Under the pieces are notes generated by a model that was given only the letters and a program-made list of their open reading frames with translations, was not told the DNA's origin and made no database searches. A stretch of DNA of 64,000 nt from Neurospora tetrasperma FGSC 2508 (Eukaryota; Ascomycota; Sordariomycetes; Sordariales; Sordariaceae), in the NCBI RefSeq assembly GCF_000213175.1, contig NW_009799102.1:146885-210884 (forward strand). Direction: 5' to 3'. Shown piece by piece: positions 35,471 through 47,125 of the stretch. The position numbers and the translations under genes are program-made. Position 1 is the stretch's first letter; every line of letters starts with the position of its first letter.

Positions 35471-36514
35471 ACCGATTGGGTATCCTAACCGATTACCTAG
35501 GAGCCGACTGGATAGCATCATGGGGCCCGGACGTTTCGGAGTAAGCTACTGTCGGTAGGTAGGTACTGTAGCTAGACCAAGCCTGTTACGGGTGTAAGTG
35601 GTCGGTTAGTTACGTATGGGCAGCATGGGCATTGGTTTCCATCCTTCTTTCAGTCCGGCCTTGACGACTAGGGTTGTCTGTTCCGAACTCTACGTCCTGT
35701 CGTACGGATTCGTAGAGTCGCAGACAGGCAGGCATCAAGACGGGAGCCACAGTGCTGCGTTGGAGCTGAGGTCGGGATTCCATCGATGTTAAGTTGAGAA
35801 ACAAGTTGATCTTTGAATCCCATCATTCGTTCAGAAATCCACACGCACCTTCCACACCGTGTTATTTGCTGCTTTCTTCGTTGTTTGTTAGAACCAGCTC
35901 CTTCCAAGGGAAACATCATGCCGTGGTGGTCTATTGTGGTCTCTACCGTTAACCGTCTCTCGATGATGTTCTTGAATCTCTTCTGTAGTGCTGAGCCAGG
36001 AATTGGAAGCCACCGAGTTCCCGCCACCAAGAACGTGCCTCCAGCAAGGTCAACCCAAGCCTCAACAACTTCACGATTTTGCACCACAATCCAAGATTTG
36101 TACGAATGCATGTATGTATGTGTATAAGTATATATACAAACGACGTCCACACAAAACGCCCTTGATCTAAGAGACCATAGAGAGACAAAGCCAATCCTAG
36201 CCCCCCGTCCGATCCCATATACAAAACAAGTATGACAATATAAAAAAACAGAAATGCGACCTATCGCTCAACATAGGCCAGGTATCCTGATCCTCTCCTC
36301 TCTTCGATCTCTCTCGCTCTCTCTTCTCCTTCCAATAAAGATATATACGTGAACCGGAAAAAATGAACACCTAACCAATGCATTTCCCCCATACCACGTT
36401 TGTTTATTTAGACAGTTGTCTTTGTTTTATTCAAAGATCAACTGTTGGTCCTCTCTGCTTTTCTCATTATCTCTTCCCCATCGAGATATACACTCTCTGA
36501 CTCTAGCCAAGCAT

Positions 36515-38231
36515 TTAGAACTTGACCTTGGCCATGGAGCCCTCCTCGACAAGAGCCTTGTGCATGTCGAAAGAGTTGAAGAGAAGGTGGGGCTCGTGGC
36601 CCATACCCTTGCGGAGGCACTCGAACTCGGCCTTCTCAAAGTAGGCCTTGAGGATGGGCTTGTAGACGTCGTGGGCGCACTTGTCAATGATGACGCGGGC
36701 ACGCTCGCGGGGGCTGAGGCCGCGGACATCGGCGAGACCGTTTTCGGTAACGATGACGTCGAGATCGTGCTCGGTCTGGTCGACGTGGGTGCACATGGGG
36801 ACAATGCACGAAACACCGTGGGCGTCGGTCTTGGAGGGACGGGTGGAGGGGGTGTGCATGATGGAGTACTTGGAGTTGCGGAGGAAATCGGCGGAACCAC
36901 CGAGACCGTTGAGCATGCGGGAGCCCATGACGTTGGTGGAGTTGGCGTGGGCGTAGATGTCGACTTCGACAGGGGTGTTCATGCCGATAACACCGAGACG
37001 GCGGATGATCTCGGGAGCGTTGGAGACGGACTGAGAGCGGAGGAGGAGCTTGTCATAGTAGTTGTCCCAGTTCTTGTAGAAGCGCTCGAAGCCGGTGGGC
37101 GAGAAGCGGATCGAGGTGGCGGTGGCAAAGTCAAGCTTGCCGGAGTCGAAGAGGTCGAGGAAGGTATCCTGGATAACCTCAGTCCAGACGTTGAGGTTCT
37201 TGAAGTTGGAGGTCTCGAGACCACCAATGACGGCGTTGGCGATGTTGCCGATACCGGACTGCAGGGGGAGAAGGTTCTTGGGCAGACGGCCGTGGGCGAC
37301 CTCGTGCTCGAAGAACTCAATCAGGTGGCCGGCAATGGCCGTAGCCGTTTCGTCAGCGGGGGAGTTGGGGAGGGTCTGATCGGGGGTGGTGCACTCGATG
37401 ATTCCGACAACCTTCTCGGGGTCGACGGGGACCGAAGTAGTACCGATGCGGTCCCTGCACTGCTGGATGAGGTAGGGCTTGCGGTTGGGAGGGAGGTCGG
37501 AGAAGGTGATATCGTGGAGACCGTCGAAGCTGGGGATGGCCGTGTTGACCTCAATGATGACCTTGTCGGCCATCTGGATGAGCTCGGGGGTGGCACCGAC
37601 CGAGGCACCGAGGACGATGGAACCATCCTCCTTGATCTCGGTAGCTTCAACGCAGACGACATCGAGATTCTTGTTCTGGCGGTCCTTGGTGTAGTAGCCC
37701 TGTGGATTGAGCGATGGGGGTTAGCAAACTGTTTGCGATGCGCCAGCAAGATTCGCGGCCACTTACGTAGACAAGGTCAACGGGGAACATGGACAAGTGC
37801 TTGTCGAAGAAGTTGATGCGACCCTCGTTGATGCCCTTGGCAATGTTCTTGCCGACCTGGTGAGGAGCGCGACGGGCGATCATGTCGAGAGCAGCCCAGC
37901 GGTTCTCGGTCTCGGCACCGGCGGAGGCACCGACGAAGAGGCTGTACTTGAGCTGGCCCTGGAGGCCGTTCTTCTCGACGTGGTCAGCGAGCATAGTAGG
38001 GACCTTCCTGTAGCACATGGGTTAGCACTTTCTTGGTTTGGCATGCGGTATATTTTCTCCAGCGACATGGGCAACTTACTTGGGGTAGCCGACACCGGTG
38101 AAACCGGACCAGCCGATGTAGGCGCCATTGGGGAAGTGCTGGAGCATGTCCTCGGGGTTGCAGAGCTTCTTGAGCATGGAAGGGCGCTTGACGCGGGCCC
38201 TGAGGGCCGCCGAGGCAATGGGCGACGCCAT
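36515..38231 (-). CDS. acu-8: Acetyl-CoA hydrolase / CoA-transferase
   Basis: 525 aa from exons 38231-38080, 38007-37767 and 37699-36515, all junctions in frame. The length matches fungal Ach1/Acu-8 enzymes. These mitochondrial class-I CoA-transferases move CoA between acetyl-CoA, succinate and propionate and are needed for normal acetate and propionate metabolism. Visible features are the N-terminal [32 protein letters not shown] and [20 protein letters not shown]. The [15 protein letters not shown] segment is followed by IIEVNTAIP, and the [16 protein letters not shown] segment is conserved. Codon use is strongly biased towards C/G-ending codons, as for an abundant protein, and produces a 466-codon open shadow on the other strand. 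The symbol is by similarity to Neurospora. Confidence 0.93.
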
Positions 38232-41200
38232 GGTTGGTGATGTGGTGTGATTAGTAGAGAGTGTAGAGTGGAGAGGGAGAGAGGGAAGAAGGGAAGATGA
38301 GGATTCCTTGACGACACAGAAAATAAAAGGATCGCGAAGGAAGTCAAGGAGGAGGAGGAGGAGCTGGAGGAGAGAAGAAGAAGAAAAGAAGTGGAAAAAG
38401 ATGCCGCAAGAAGTCGAAAAAAGGGACGGAAGCGGAACAACAGAAAAAACAAATCCAGGCCAGTCACAACGCGGGAATGATGACGGTAATTACAACAGGT
38501 CCGGGATGGGCCTTTGCCAGACTGCGGAGAGGGAGGATCCGGAGAGGTCTATTTTGTAGCGAAGAACATTCATTGCCCCTGACGGGAGGATGGAATACAT
38601 CATCGCCAATCCATCTCCTGACCGCCCGGGATTGGCGGCTCCTTCGTTGCAATTCGATGCTGAGCTGGAGACCTTCTTTAGCATGGCGGGGTAGATTTGC
38701 GGATTGAGCTGGCGGCGACGTCGGGGGGGGTTCGGGGCCCCACGACAGCGAACAAAGTGGAATGTGGGCGCCGTTCTGCGGCAGGCAGGCCCAGAATCCC
38801 GCTGCTTCATTGGCCAATCTCCCAAACAGTGGTCTGTGCTCTTCCATTTGTCCCGTCTTTTGTCTCCATTTTTTTCACCCTGCGGCCAGAACATCATTGT
38901 CGTCCCACCCGCCAACATCCCCAGACAATCCCCCCCCGCCAAAACAGCGAATAACGGTAGCTGCCCAGCTCCTGGCGAGTTGTAGCCAGGCAATCAATGC
39001 GACGGTAAAACGCGATGTCTTCACCGAGATAGCCGGTCCAAGTTCGGTGTTGGTTGGGGGCCCGGCTGATATCCAAAGGCTCCGCTGGCCCGGACCAAAC
39101 ACAGTCCTCGCTCGGCAATCACGGAGCTCCCCTGTCAATCAGACACGACCTGACTCGCGGACACAACCGCGACCCTCTCCTCTCGCTGTCAGTACTACAC
39201 TACTTCGTTCAATGTTGGGGAACGACTTCCACCAACCCGACCGCCATCTGAACACGAGGTCGTCTTGTTTTGCTGGCATTGCTTCGGTGGCCATTCTCCC
39301 AAACATCCATATCCCCAGCCATCCCGTCCCCTTCCCCCATATTCGAAACATTTTGACAGCTTGTCATCTCATGGGTTCCCACACCTTCTTCCATACATAC
39401 CTCGTTCACCTCGTCCATCTCTTCCACCTCATCCATGTATGAGATCCCACTCCCACACGCCGACAAGGACGGGACATGAATCGCAGAGTCGGTGCCAGTA
39501 TATATAGGTATTTATACTCTCACAAAGCGGAGGATCTGCGTTGCTTCACACCGACACCGTTCCGCCTTGTGCGGGTTTGACCAGCAGCCGGCATGAATGC
39601 GGGTTTGTCGGCCCAAGTCGACTCACATGGACAAAAGGCCGGGATGACCCTTTTCATTTCCTGTGGCGGTTCGGTGCCCCCCTTGTGCCTGGTCGGAAAC
39701 GGTCAGAATTCAACCGGGAAGCACGGAAGGTCGTCGCCGTAGCAGCCCTGTTTCATCTGCCGGCCTCCATCGGCACAGCTGCACACATGACCGACCGTCG
39801 GAGGCCGGATGTTGTGGATCCACGCAGTTGCCACCTCCCGCCCCGAGACAACCCCGTCCCCGCTCTCGTTGCCCTTCCGCTCTCCTTCCGTTCAGCACCA
39901 AAAGCGAAATTTCATCTGACCCACCAGGAGCCTCTTCCGGCCGGCGTCGTGGTCACTTGTCCGGGTTCACTAGTGATACCCGATTGTAATGATGGCGGCC
40001 GGTAGTCGTCGGCGTTCGGGATTGGTGTTACTCGAGATTCGCATCCCCAGAATTCTTGGTTGCTGTCAGGACCGGAAGGTTGACTCCCTCGGCATGTTCC
40101 ATCCATCACTCGTATGTCACTGTCATCTTGGCGCTCCGTCGTAAGCTGAAGTTGTACCCAGAAACACAAGATCTTTTGGAGATGTGTTGGCGAAATTTGG
40201 GTCGTCGGCCTCCCTTTTATACCCAGACCACCCCTTTCAGTTTCTTTGTCATGCCCAATCAGCAATTCTGGTTCGTCCAATCAAGCTCCCCATGCCCTCC
40301 TGGCAGAAGTCTGCCTGCAGGGCGCTGTCTGTCAGCATAATCACAGACATGGATGCCTGACATCCACTGGGAGACGCATAGCCTGAATGTCATGGAGGGT
40401 CGGCTGCTCATGTTGACACTTCTCTTGCAGTGGTTACATTGAGAAGGCCTCGCTGTGGGGGTGTTTCCAAAGGTTCATTTCTCAATCCCCATCAGTGCTT
40501 GTCGTGGTTGGATGGCCAGCCTGTCTTCCTTGCGTTGATCCTCGGCTCTGTCCGGCCTCGAATCAGAGCTCCTCGACGACAGACCCCGTCACCATTTGAT
40601 GCACCTCATGATACTTTACCAGAACGCACACCGGATCAGAGAAACGGCAAAGCGAAACCTTGAAGGAGTCTCCAGGCTTTATTTTCGTGGCAGGCTCGTC
40701 TTTGACAATCGCCGCCTACTCTCAGGTCCAGCTGGGATTTGATCAAGGTGACTCGCCGACAAAAACGCCTGTCGCCATTTCCCGTCATGTCCGTGATGAT
40801 GATTCCGTGGTGTAACATGGAGGCAATTGTCGTGAGGGGTGGAGATCTAGTCAACACCGCCATGGCTGGGTTGCATCTTGCCGCCAACTCAACTCAGTGC
40901 TTCGAGCATCACGGCAGACACCGACTCGACAACAATCAGCTGTCTTCGTCATCGAGTTTAGTTAAAGTTTCTTCAATAAGATTAAGATTCGGCGTTGCAT
41001 CCGTCCGATACCCGACGGATGTCGGCCACCCGGCTGCACATGGCCTGGAGAGCAAACACTTTGGCATGCTGTAACACGTGTCAGTTTCCGCGCGTCTAAC
41101 CAAAAAGCCTAAACCTAGACGGTGATATTGTTTGCTTGGGGACCAATCGCACTATTACCACCTTGCTTCTGACTGATATCCAATGCGGTGGAAGGAAACC

Positions 41201-43705
41201 ACAGACCAGTCCGTGTAAGTGCTCGTGTGATTTGAATCGGGTCCCTGTGATCCGACAAGGCTATTGCGACGACGACTATCGAAAAAGTCGACCATGAGAG
41301 GATGGGATTCCTGTCGTCATGGAAACGATTCTATAATACATGGTTGGGACCTCAACTTGGCGCTCGGATTGGTTCCACCCGAATGCCGTGTTGGAATCTG
41401 GAACCTCCCAAGAAAAAGGTCTGGGCATTTCGGCGACACTGACAACACCGATGGAATGGATGGGAGTGGGAACAGCAGGCTATCCTCTACTTAATGTAGG
41501 AGAAACGTTACATGCAGACACCCAATATATGCAACAGCCGAGCTCCAAAATATCACACTCAGTCCCTCAATTCGGCAACTAGAGTATCGCACCTGGGCAC
41601 ACTTTCGTGGGTGAGTGAGATTGTGTCCTTTTTCAGTCTGGCGCTGGCAACCTCGTCTTTCTCCGCACTCTCAGCCACTGGGCTGCAGCCCCCCGGAGAT
41701 TGGCAAGATGCAGGCAGGGAGCGGAGCGGGGGAAGAGAGATGCGAGTGAGTGGAGGCTGGGGAAAGTGGAGATACGATTACCGCTCTGACGAATCAGCTC
41801 TCTGTTTTCTCAGATTGGTCACGTGCTAGTCTGCTTCCTTCTTCATTTGCGATCCTACCCTGATTTTGAGTTTTGGCACAGGCATCCATCCGTTGAAACC
41901 TTGAGAACGCAGAAAATGATGCAAACCGTAGTTGGCCCAAAAATACGGTTTGGTGCCAGCATCAGGCGGACACGATATACGATACAGATACGAAGTTATG
42001 GGCTATCTCATTCGGGCCGGTGGCCTATTTTTTTCTTTTGCTTATCTCGCATTCGTCTTGATTGGCTTGACCCTCTTTTCCGCCCCTCCTTTACGATTTC
42101 CACGATGCCCAAAGAGGATGACGGAATGATCATTGCCAAGCGGCGGCCGCCCGTGGCTGGAACGTCTCTTTTTTTGCGGCACAGTTGGGCGGTGCAACTC
42201 TGCCCGTTGACGTGGAGGTATCTTCACCTCCAAATCGTTAGCTTTTGCCGTCCATTTAGTACCGATTCCACTAACAGCTATTTGACCACTGTACTTTCTG
42301 AGCATTATCTCGCATTCCACTTTTCCCACTTACACTACACCTCGGCACTTGCCCAAACCGGGTCTTTTCTAACTGAACTGCGACAAGCCCCTCGATCTTC
42401 AACATTGTCTCTCCAATTGACTCCACGTGTGTTCAGTTTTTCTTGTCTTTTGGTTTCCTTGTTTCCCAATTTCTTACCCTCTTATTCCTCGGGCTGTGCT
42501 CTAGTTAAAAGCCGTCATCTATGACTGTCTGTTTCAACAACGTCCCGCCCAAGTCCATCTTGTTTGCATCCATGAATCGCATTCCTTCTGTCTCAAACTG
42601 CGCCGTGGCTTTGATCAGTCTGATCATTAAACTCACTCAGCTTCTACATTCCTCCTTGGTTTTGTTTACCGTGTAACAGCAGGGAAAGATAGAGGGACAT
42701 GGGATTCGGTGCCTTCATTCAACAAATCGGCCATTAGTTCAACCAATGTCAGCCCTTACGGAGTCAGTCACGAATTACGTTGGCCGAGCGTTGCATTGGA
42801 TGTGGACTACCTCTAGTTCTAGCTTGCGGGATGGCACTGGCAATGTGTCTTGTCTTCTGCGTCCTGTCCTGTCACCCTGCCTGGGCCACAGGTACCCTGC
42901 TTGCAGCATGCAGTGCGTACAAAGGGATGTTGCAGAGCTTCGTCTGATTTACACTACATACATATTTTCTATTTTTGACTGGCCCGTCTCACCGTGACGA
43001 GGGAACGAGGTTACCTTCCTTGCTTCTTGGTATCTGGGAAGGGTCGCGTATCGTCATTTGTCTCAACGTTACCGCTACCCTTCTTTTTGGACATCCAATA
43101 CATCGAGCCAATCCTTCGGGCTGTACTACTGCACCGTACTACTGTACTTACCGTACCCTATCTAGTCGCGTGCTCATTGCAACCAAATGAAAGCAGCAGC
43201 TTTATCACCTTATCTGCGTGTCAGATATTGGAACGCGGGAACCAGAATTGATATCAAACGGGACGGACTGCATGGTGGTTGATGAAGTGGCACACATGAT
43301 GCTCTTCTATCACCTTATCATCATTTTTCTTTGGCTTTGCCGCTGTTTGCTTCGGCTTCCATTCTTGGTTCTCAAGAGGAACATATTAACCGTGCGAACC
43401 CGTCATGGCAGGCGACTATAGTACGACATACACTAGCACCGCGGCCATTCCTTAGTACAGTTTACACAGTTCCAGATTCCCTACCCCGTACCACCTCCTC
43501 GGTCCTCGACCAGTCTCACACTAGTTCCCCACGCGCAACGCCGTCGAGGCTTGGCGCTTGACTTGTTTTCTTCAACTGGTCCCCTCCCCCAATTCTTGAC
43601 TTCGAATTTAATTCACTTCCTTCCCCCCCTTCTTCATTCCTCTCGCGAACTGTTCACCCATCGACCCAGCAGTTCTCAACAACGACAACGACAACAACAA
43701 TAACC
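38232..43705. other. 5.5 kb gap between divergent genes
   Basis: No gene with a domain or consistent splicing was found. Many open frames up to about 230 codons exist but overlap on both strands and lack coding character. The outermost 700 bases on each side presumably hold promoters and leaders of the acetyl-CoA hydrolase (minus) and the UNC-93-like gene (plus). The remainder is unexplained sequence of mixed composition. Confidence 0.5.
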
Positions 43706-45487
43706 ATGGCCGACGAAAAGCATTCGGCCGTTGCGCCGGCCGTCGATGCGACTCACAACGAAGCTAGCGAAGTCCCCAGCAAACCTGGCTCCCACCAAGA
43801 TATCACCATTCCTCCGCCTCGTCCTCCAGGCTGGATGTACAAGGGCTTCAAGGTCTTCGGCCACGAGCTCTGGTACGCCTCGCCTCTGTTCCAGCTCCTC
43901 TTGGTCGCTGTGGTTTGCTTCATGTGTCCCGGCATGTTCAACGCCCTCAGCGGTCTCGGCGGCGGTGGACAGGTCGACCACACGGCCCAGGACGACGCCA
44001 ATACCGCGCTTTACTCAACCTTCGCCGTCGTCGCCTTCTTCTCCGGCTCCATCGCCAACAAGCTCGGCGTGCGGTTGACTCTCTCCTTCGGCGGTCTGGG
44101 ATACGTCATCTACATCGCTTCCTTCTTCAGCTACAACCACAACCAAAACCACGGCTTCGTTGTCTTCGCCGGCGCTTTTCTGGGTGTCTGCGCCGGTCTC
44201 CTCTGGACTGCCCAGGGCACCATCATGATGTCGTACCCGACCGAGGACATGAAGGGCCGCTACATCTCGTGGTTCTGGATCATCTTCAACCTCGGCGCCG
44301 TCATCGGCTCCCTGATCCCTCTCGGCCAAAACATCAACAAAGTCGCCGGCCCCGTAACCGACGGCACCTACGTCGGCTTTCTCGTCCTCACCCTGATCGG
44401 CGCCTTTCTGGCCCTCATGATCTGCGACGTCGACAAAGTCCTGCGCGAGGACGGCTCCAGGGTGATCATGATGAAGAACCCTTCGTGGATCACCGAGTTC
44501 AGGGGCCTCTTTGAGACCATCACCTCGGAGCCCTGGGTCGTCCTCTTGTTCCCCATGTTCTTCGCCTCCAACACGTTTTATACCTACCAGTCCAACGACA
44601 TGAACGGCTCTCAGTTCAACACGCGCACCAAGGCGCTCAACAACACGCTTTACTGGCTCGCGCAAATTTTTGGCGCTATTATTGTCGGCTACGCTTTGGA
44701 CTTCGCGGGCGCGAGAAGGTCGATTCGCGCCAAGGGCAGTTTCGTCATGCTGATTGTGCTGACTATGGCTATTTGGGGTGGCGGGTACGCGTGGCAGAAG
44801 GATCAGCCCACACGCGAGCAGACATCTGAGGAAGGATTCGTGACGGTCGATTGGACGGACGGTGCGAAGAAGTATGTTGGGCCCATGTTTTTGTACATGT
44901 TTTATGGGTTCTTTGATGCCGCGTGGCAGACTTGCATTTACTGGTGAGTTACTACCCTTTTCTTCTGGACGGGTTGGCGGTGTTCAACAACAAAACAAAA
45001 AGTGGCCAGAAGACTAACAAAAATTTTGTTCAACAGGTACATGGGCGCTCTCTCCAACTCGGGCCGTAAGGCCGCCAACCTCGCCGGTTTCTACAAGGGT
45101 CTGCAGAGCGCTGGCGCCGCCGTGTTTTGGCGGTTGGACGGGTTGAAGAAGCCTTTTGATACCATTTTTGGTGCTACTGTACGTTTGTTTACATATCCCC
45201 CCCCCCATCCATCCTCTTATCCTCTTTTGTTCACAAATACTGACTGGATTGGTTTCTGTCTGTCACAGTGGGGTCTCCTAGGCGGTGCTCTCCTCATTGC
45301 CGCGCCTGTCATCTGGATGAAGATCCAGGATACCGTTGCCCTCGAAGAAGATCTCAGGTTCAGCGACGAGACCGCCGCGGATGTGGCGGGAGCGGAGGGT
45401 GCGGCGGCTGGTCAGGCGGCGCAACCGGAGACGGTGGCGGTGGGTGCACATGGTGGTGGTAGCGAGACGGCTAAGGCGGTCGTCTAA
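43706..45487 (+). CDS. UNC-93-like/DUF895 membrane transporter
   Basis: Multi-pass membrane protein of the UNC-93/DUF895 branch of the MFS. Exons: 43706-44943, 45037-45178, 45269-45487, giving about 532 aa. After a hydrophilic N-terminus with PPPRPPGWMYKGFKVFG, the first span precedes CFMCPGMFNALSGLGGGGQ, the family hallmark. GALFWTAQG-like text appears as LLWTAQGTIMMSYP, followed by GRYISWFWIIFNLGAVIGSL. The later half has NTLYWLAQIFGAIIVGYALD and CIYWYMGALSNSGRKAANLAG. The C-terminal tail is Ala/Gly-rich and acidic. The fungal substrate is unknown. It is divergent from acetyl-CoA hydrolase across a 5.5 kb gap. Confidence 0.88.
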
Positions 45488-47125
45488 GCCTTTTTTTTTC
45501 TCTGAAGTTCTGATTCATGAACTTTTTGTGCGGATAACGGAACGCACCGGTATATGGGACTTGTTTTGAGTAAGTAATGTGGGAAATGATATTTTACGAC
45601 TGGAGGAAACTTAATCTATGGGCGGATAGGTGGCTGGGTGCATGGGTGTGGATAATTTGGTTGAAACTTGCCGGCTTGCAAAGGAGAAGAGTTGTTTACC
45701 TACCTATAGATTTTACGATACCACGATACGCGGATGGACGGATGGACGGATGGACAGACGGACTAATGACATAATTGCGCTGTACATACTTCCTAAAATT
45801 AATGTAGTCATGACTCTCATATTCCTGCTTTTTACTCGAAAAATGCTGATTTGCGTGCGTTTTCACCAAGTCGTTCCTAATTGTTTTAGTGCCCATCGGT
45901 TGTAAGAGCGCTTACAGTTCAAAGTTGAAGCCATCGCCATGTCTTGGTATTTCTTGGCACTCTCCAATTGTGTGTGGACACGGTCCCTGGGTGTCAGGCA
46001 AGGTCACCCCGTCGAGTGGTGAAAAGTTATCTTAACCAACCAACCGATTTCACATGCTGTGTCCATCGCTTGTCACTGTGCCTTTCTTCCAGTTGCTTAT
46101 GCATGTCCTCTTTTTTCTTCAGACGGAATGGTTACATGTGGATGATTGTAGTAGTATGTGACGATCACGGGTTACAAGGCAATGAGAAACCCTGAAGTGA
46201 TCTGCAAAGGTAGCGGACTTGGCGATTAAGGCGGATGATGATGGATTTGAGCGGAGTCAATGTGCACGGAAGTGAGGAAGCGCGTCGATATGATTTACTG
46301 CCGTAGTAGATGCAAGAGTACCTCTAGGTACTTGTAAAGTCCCAGGAGTACAGTACGGGGGCCGAGGTGCAGTCTTGGTGAGCGGACGGGATGTAACACC
46401 GAACTGAATATCATATGTATTGTAGCCTTTGCCTAGAGGTAGGAAAAGTGATCGGGGCAGGTTGAGGCATCAAACGCCACTCCCTCCCGGGTATATCTAG
46501 GTAGGCTGCATTGGTTTTCGTTTCTCTCTTCCTGTAAACAACTCAAGAATCAAGCCCTTTTTGTTGTCGCCTTTTCCAGCTCTCCGATAAAAGCATTTCT
46601 TTGGCAATCAGCTGCTGTACGCGGTGCAATTGCCGCTTGACGTCGGTTATATCCACCTTAGGCCGGGCTAGTCGTCCCCCACCCACCATCTTTTTCGGGA
46701 TCCGTTCGGGTTTCTAGCGGAGGGCTGACACCCCGGCCCTCAGCTCAGCTCTTCTCTTCTTCCACCAGACAGACCAATCCAAACTACCTTCGATTGATGC
46801 TCCCCATTGGTTGCCGCTCTTGATTCAATGTGCCCACGGGTCCCAATAGAAATGGACAGTAAGTATAAGGCATCAATGCATTGTCCGCTCTCTTGGTTAT
46901 CGTAACGGCTTTGTTGTCGACAGCACTGCCAGGACAGCTTGCAGGTTCCACTCGGTTTTACAGCCCTACCTGCGCCACGCCCCCATAAGTGGTGCAAGCT
47001 ATGCGCTAGGCAGCTGCTGATACATTACCTCGCCTGACATGGTGAAGTAGCGTAGAGAATTCGCTGCCTCTGGCACAACACGAGCATCCTCGACTGCCTC
47101 ATCTCAGTCGTTCCCTATAGCCACC
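45488..47125. other. Intergenic, no gene seen
   Basis: Contains a GGATGGAC tandem repeat at 45732-45761 and CCTCTAGGTA-type motifs near 46317-46330 and 46432-46442. The promoter of the HET-ankyrin gene lies at the right end. No coding feature is supported. Confidence 0.5.
45732..45761. repeat. GGATGGAC tandem repeat
   Basis: Three exact GGATGGAC units followed by a degenerate GACAGACGGAC. Confidence 0.8.

Larger units (their letters stand above)
33762..36514. other. Long spacer with simple repeats
   Basis: About 2.75 kb without a convincing gene. It contains ATC repeats at 34364-34382, a poly-A/homopurine tract at 34775-34870, nine-base GGTTGCGTC-type repeats at 35396-35430, GGGAA repeats at 35436-35470 and TACCTAGGTA-like motifs around 35355-35395. 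Long frames through the homopurine run are composition artefacts. Confidence 0.55.

Noticed and set aside
34661-35488. Lys-rich and Phe-rich frames through the homopurine tract
   Set aside because: Translation of a poly-A/homopurine repeat on either strand, not coding sequence.
36416-37816. 466-codon plus-strand open frame over acetyl-CoA hydrolase
   Set aside because: It is antisense to a well-supported enzyme and arises from its C/G-ending codon bias. The translation is Gly/Val/Asp/Glu-rich without domains.
38762-39442. 226-codon frame in the 5.5 kb gap
   Set aside because: Overlaps frames on the other strand, has low-complexity His/Pro content and no conserved motif. The evidence is too weak for a gene.
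41965-42000. ATACGAAGTTAT-like stretch recalling a recombinase site
   Set aside because: Only one partial half-site, no inverted partner and no recombinase gene; a chance match.
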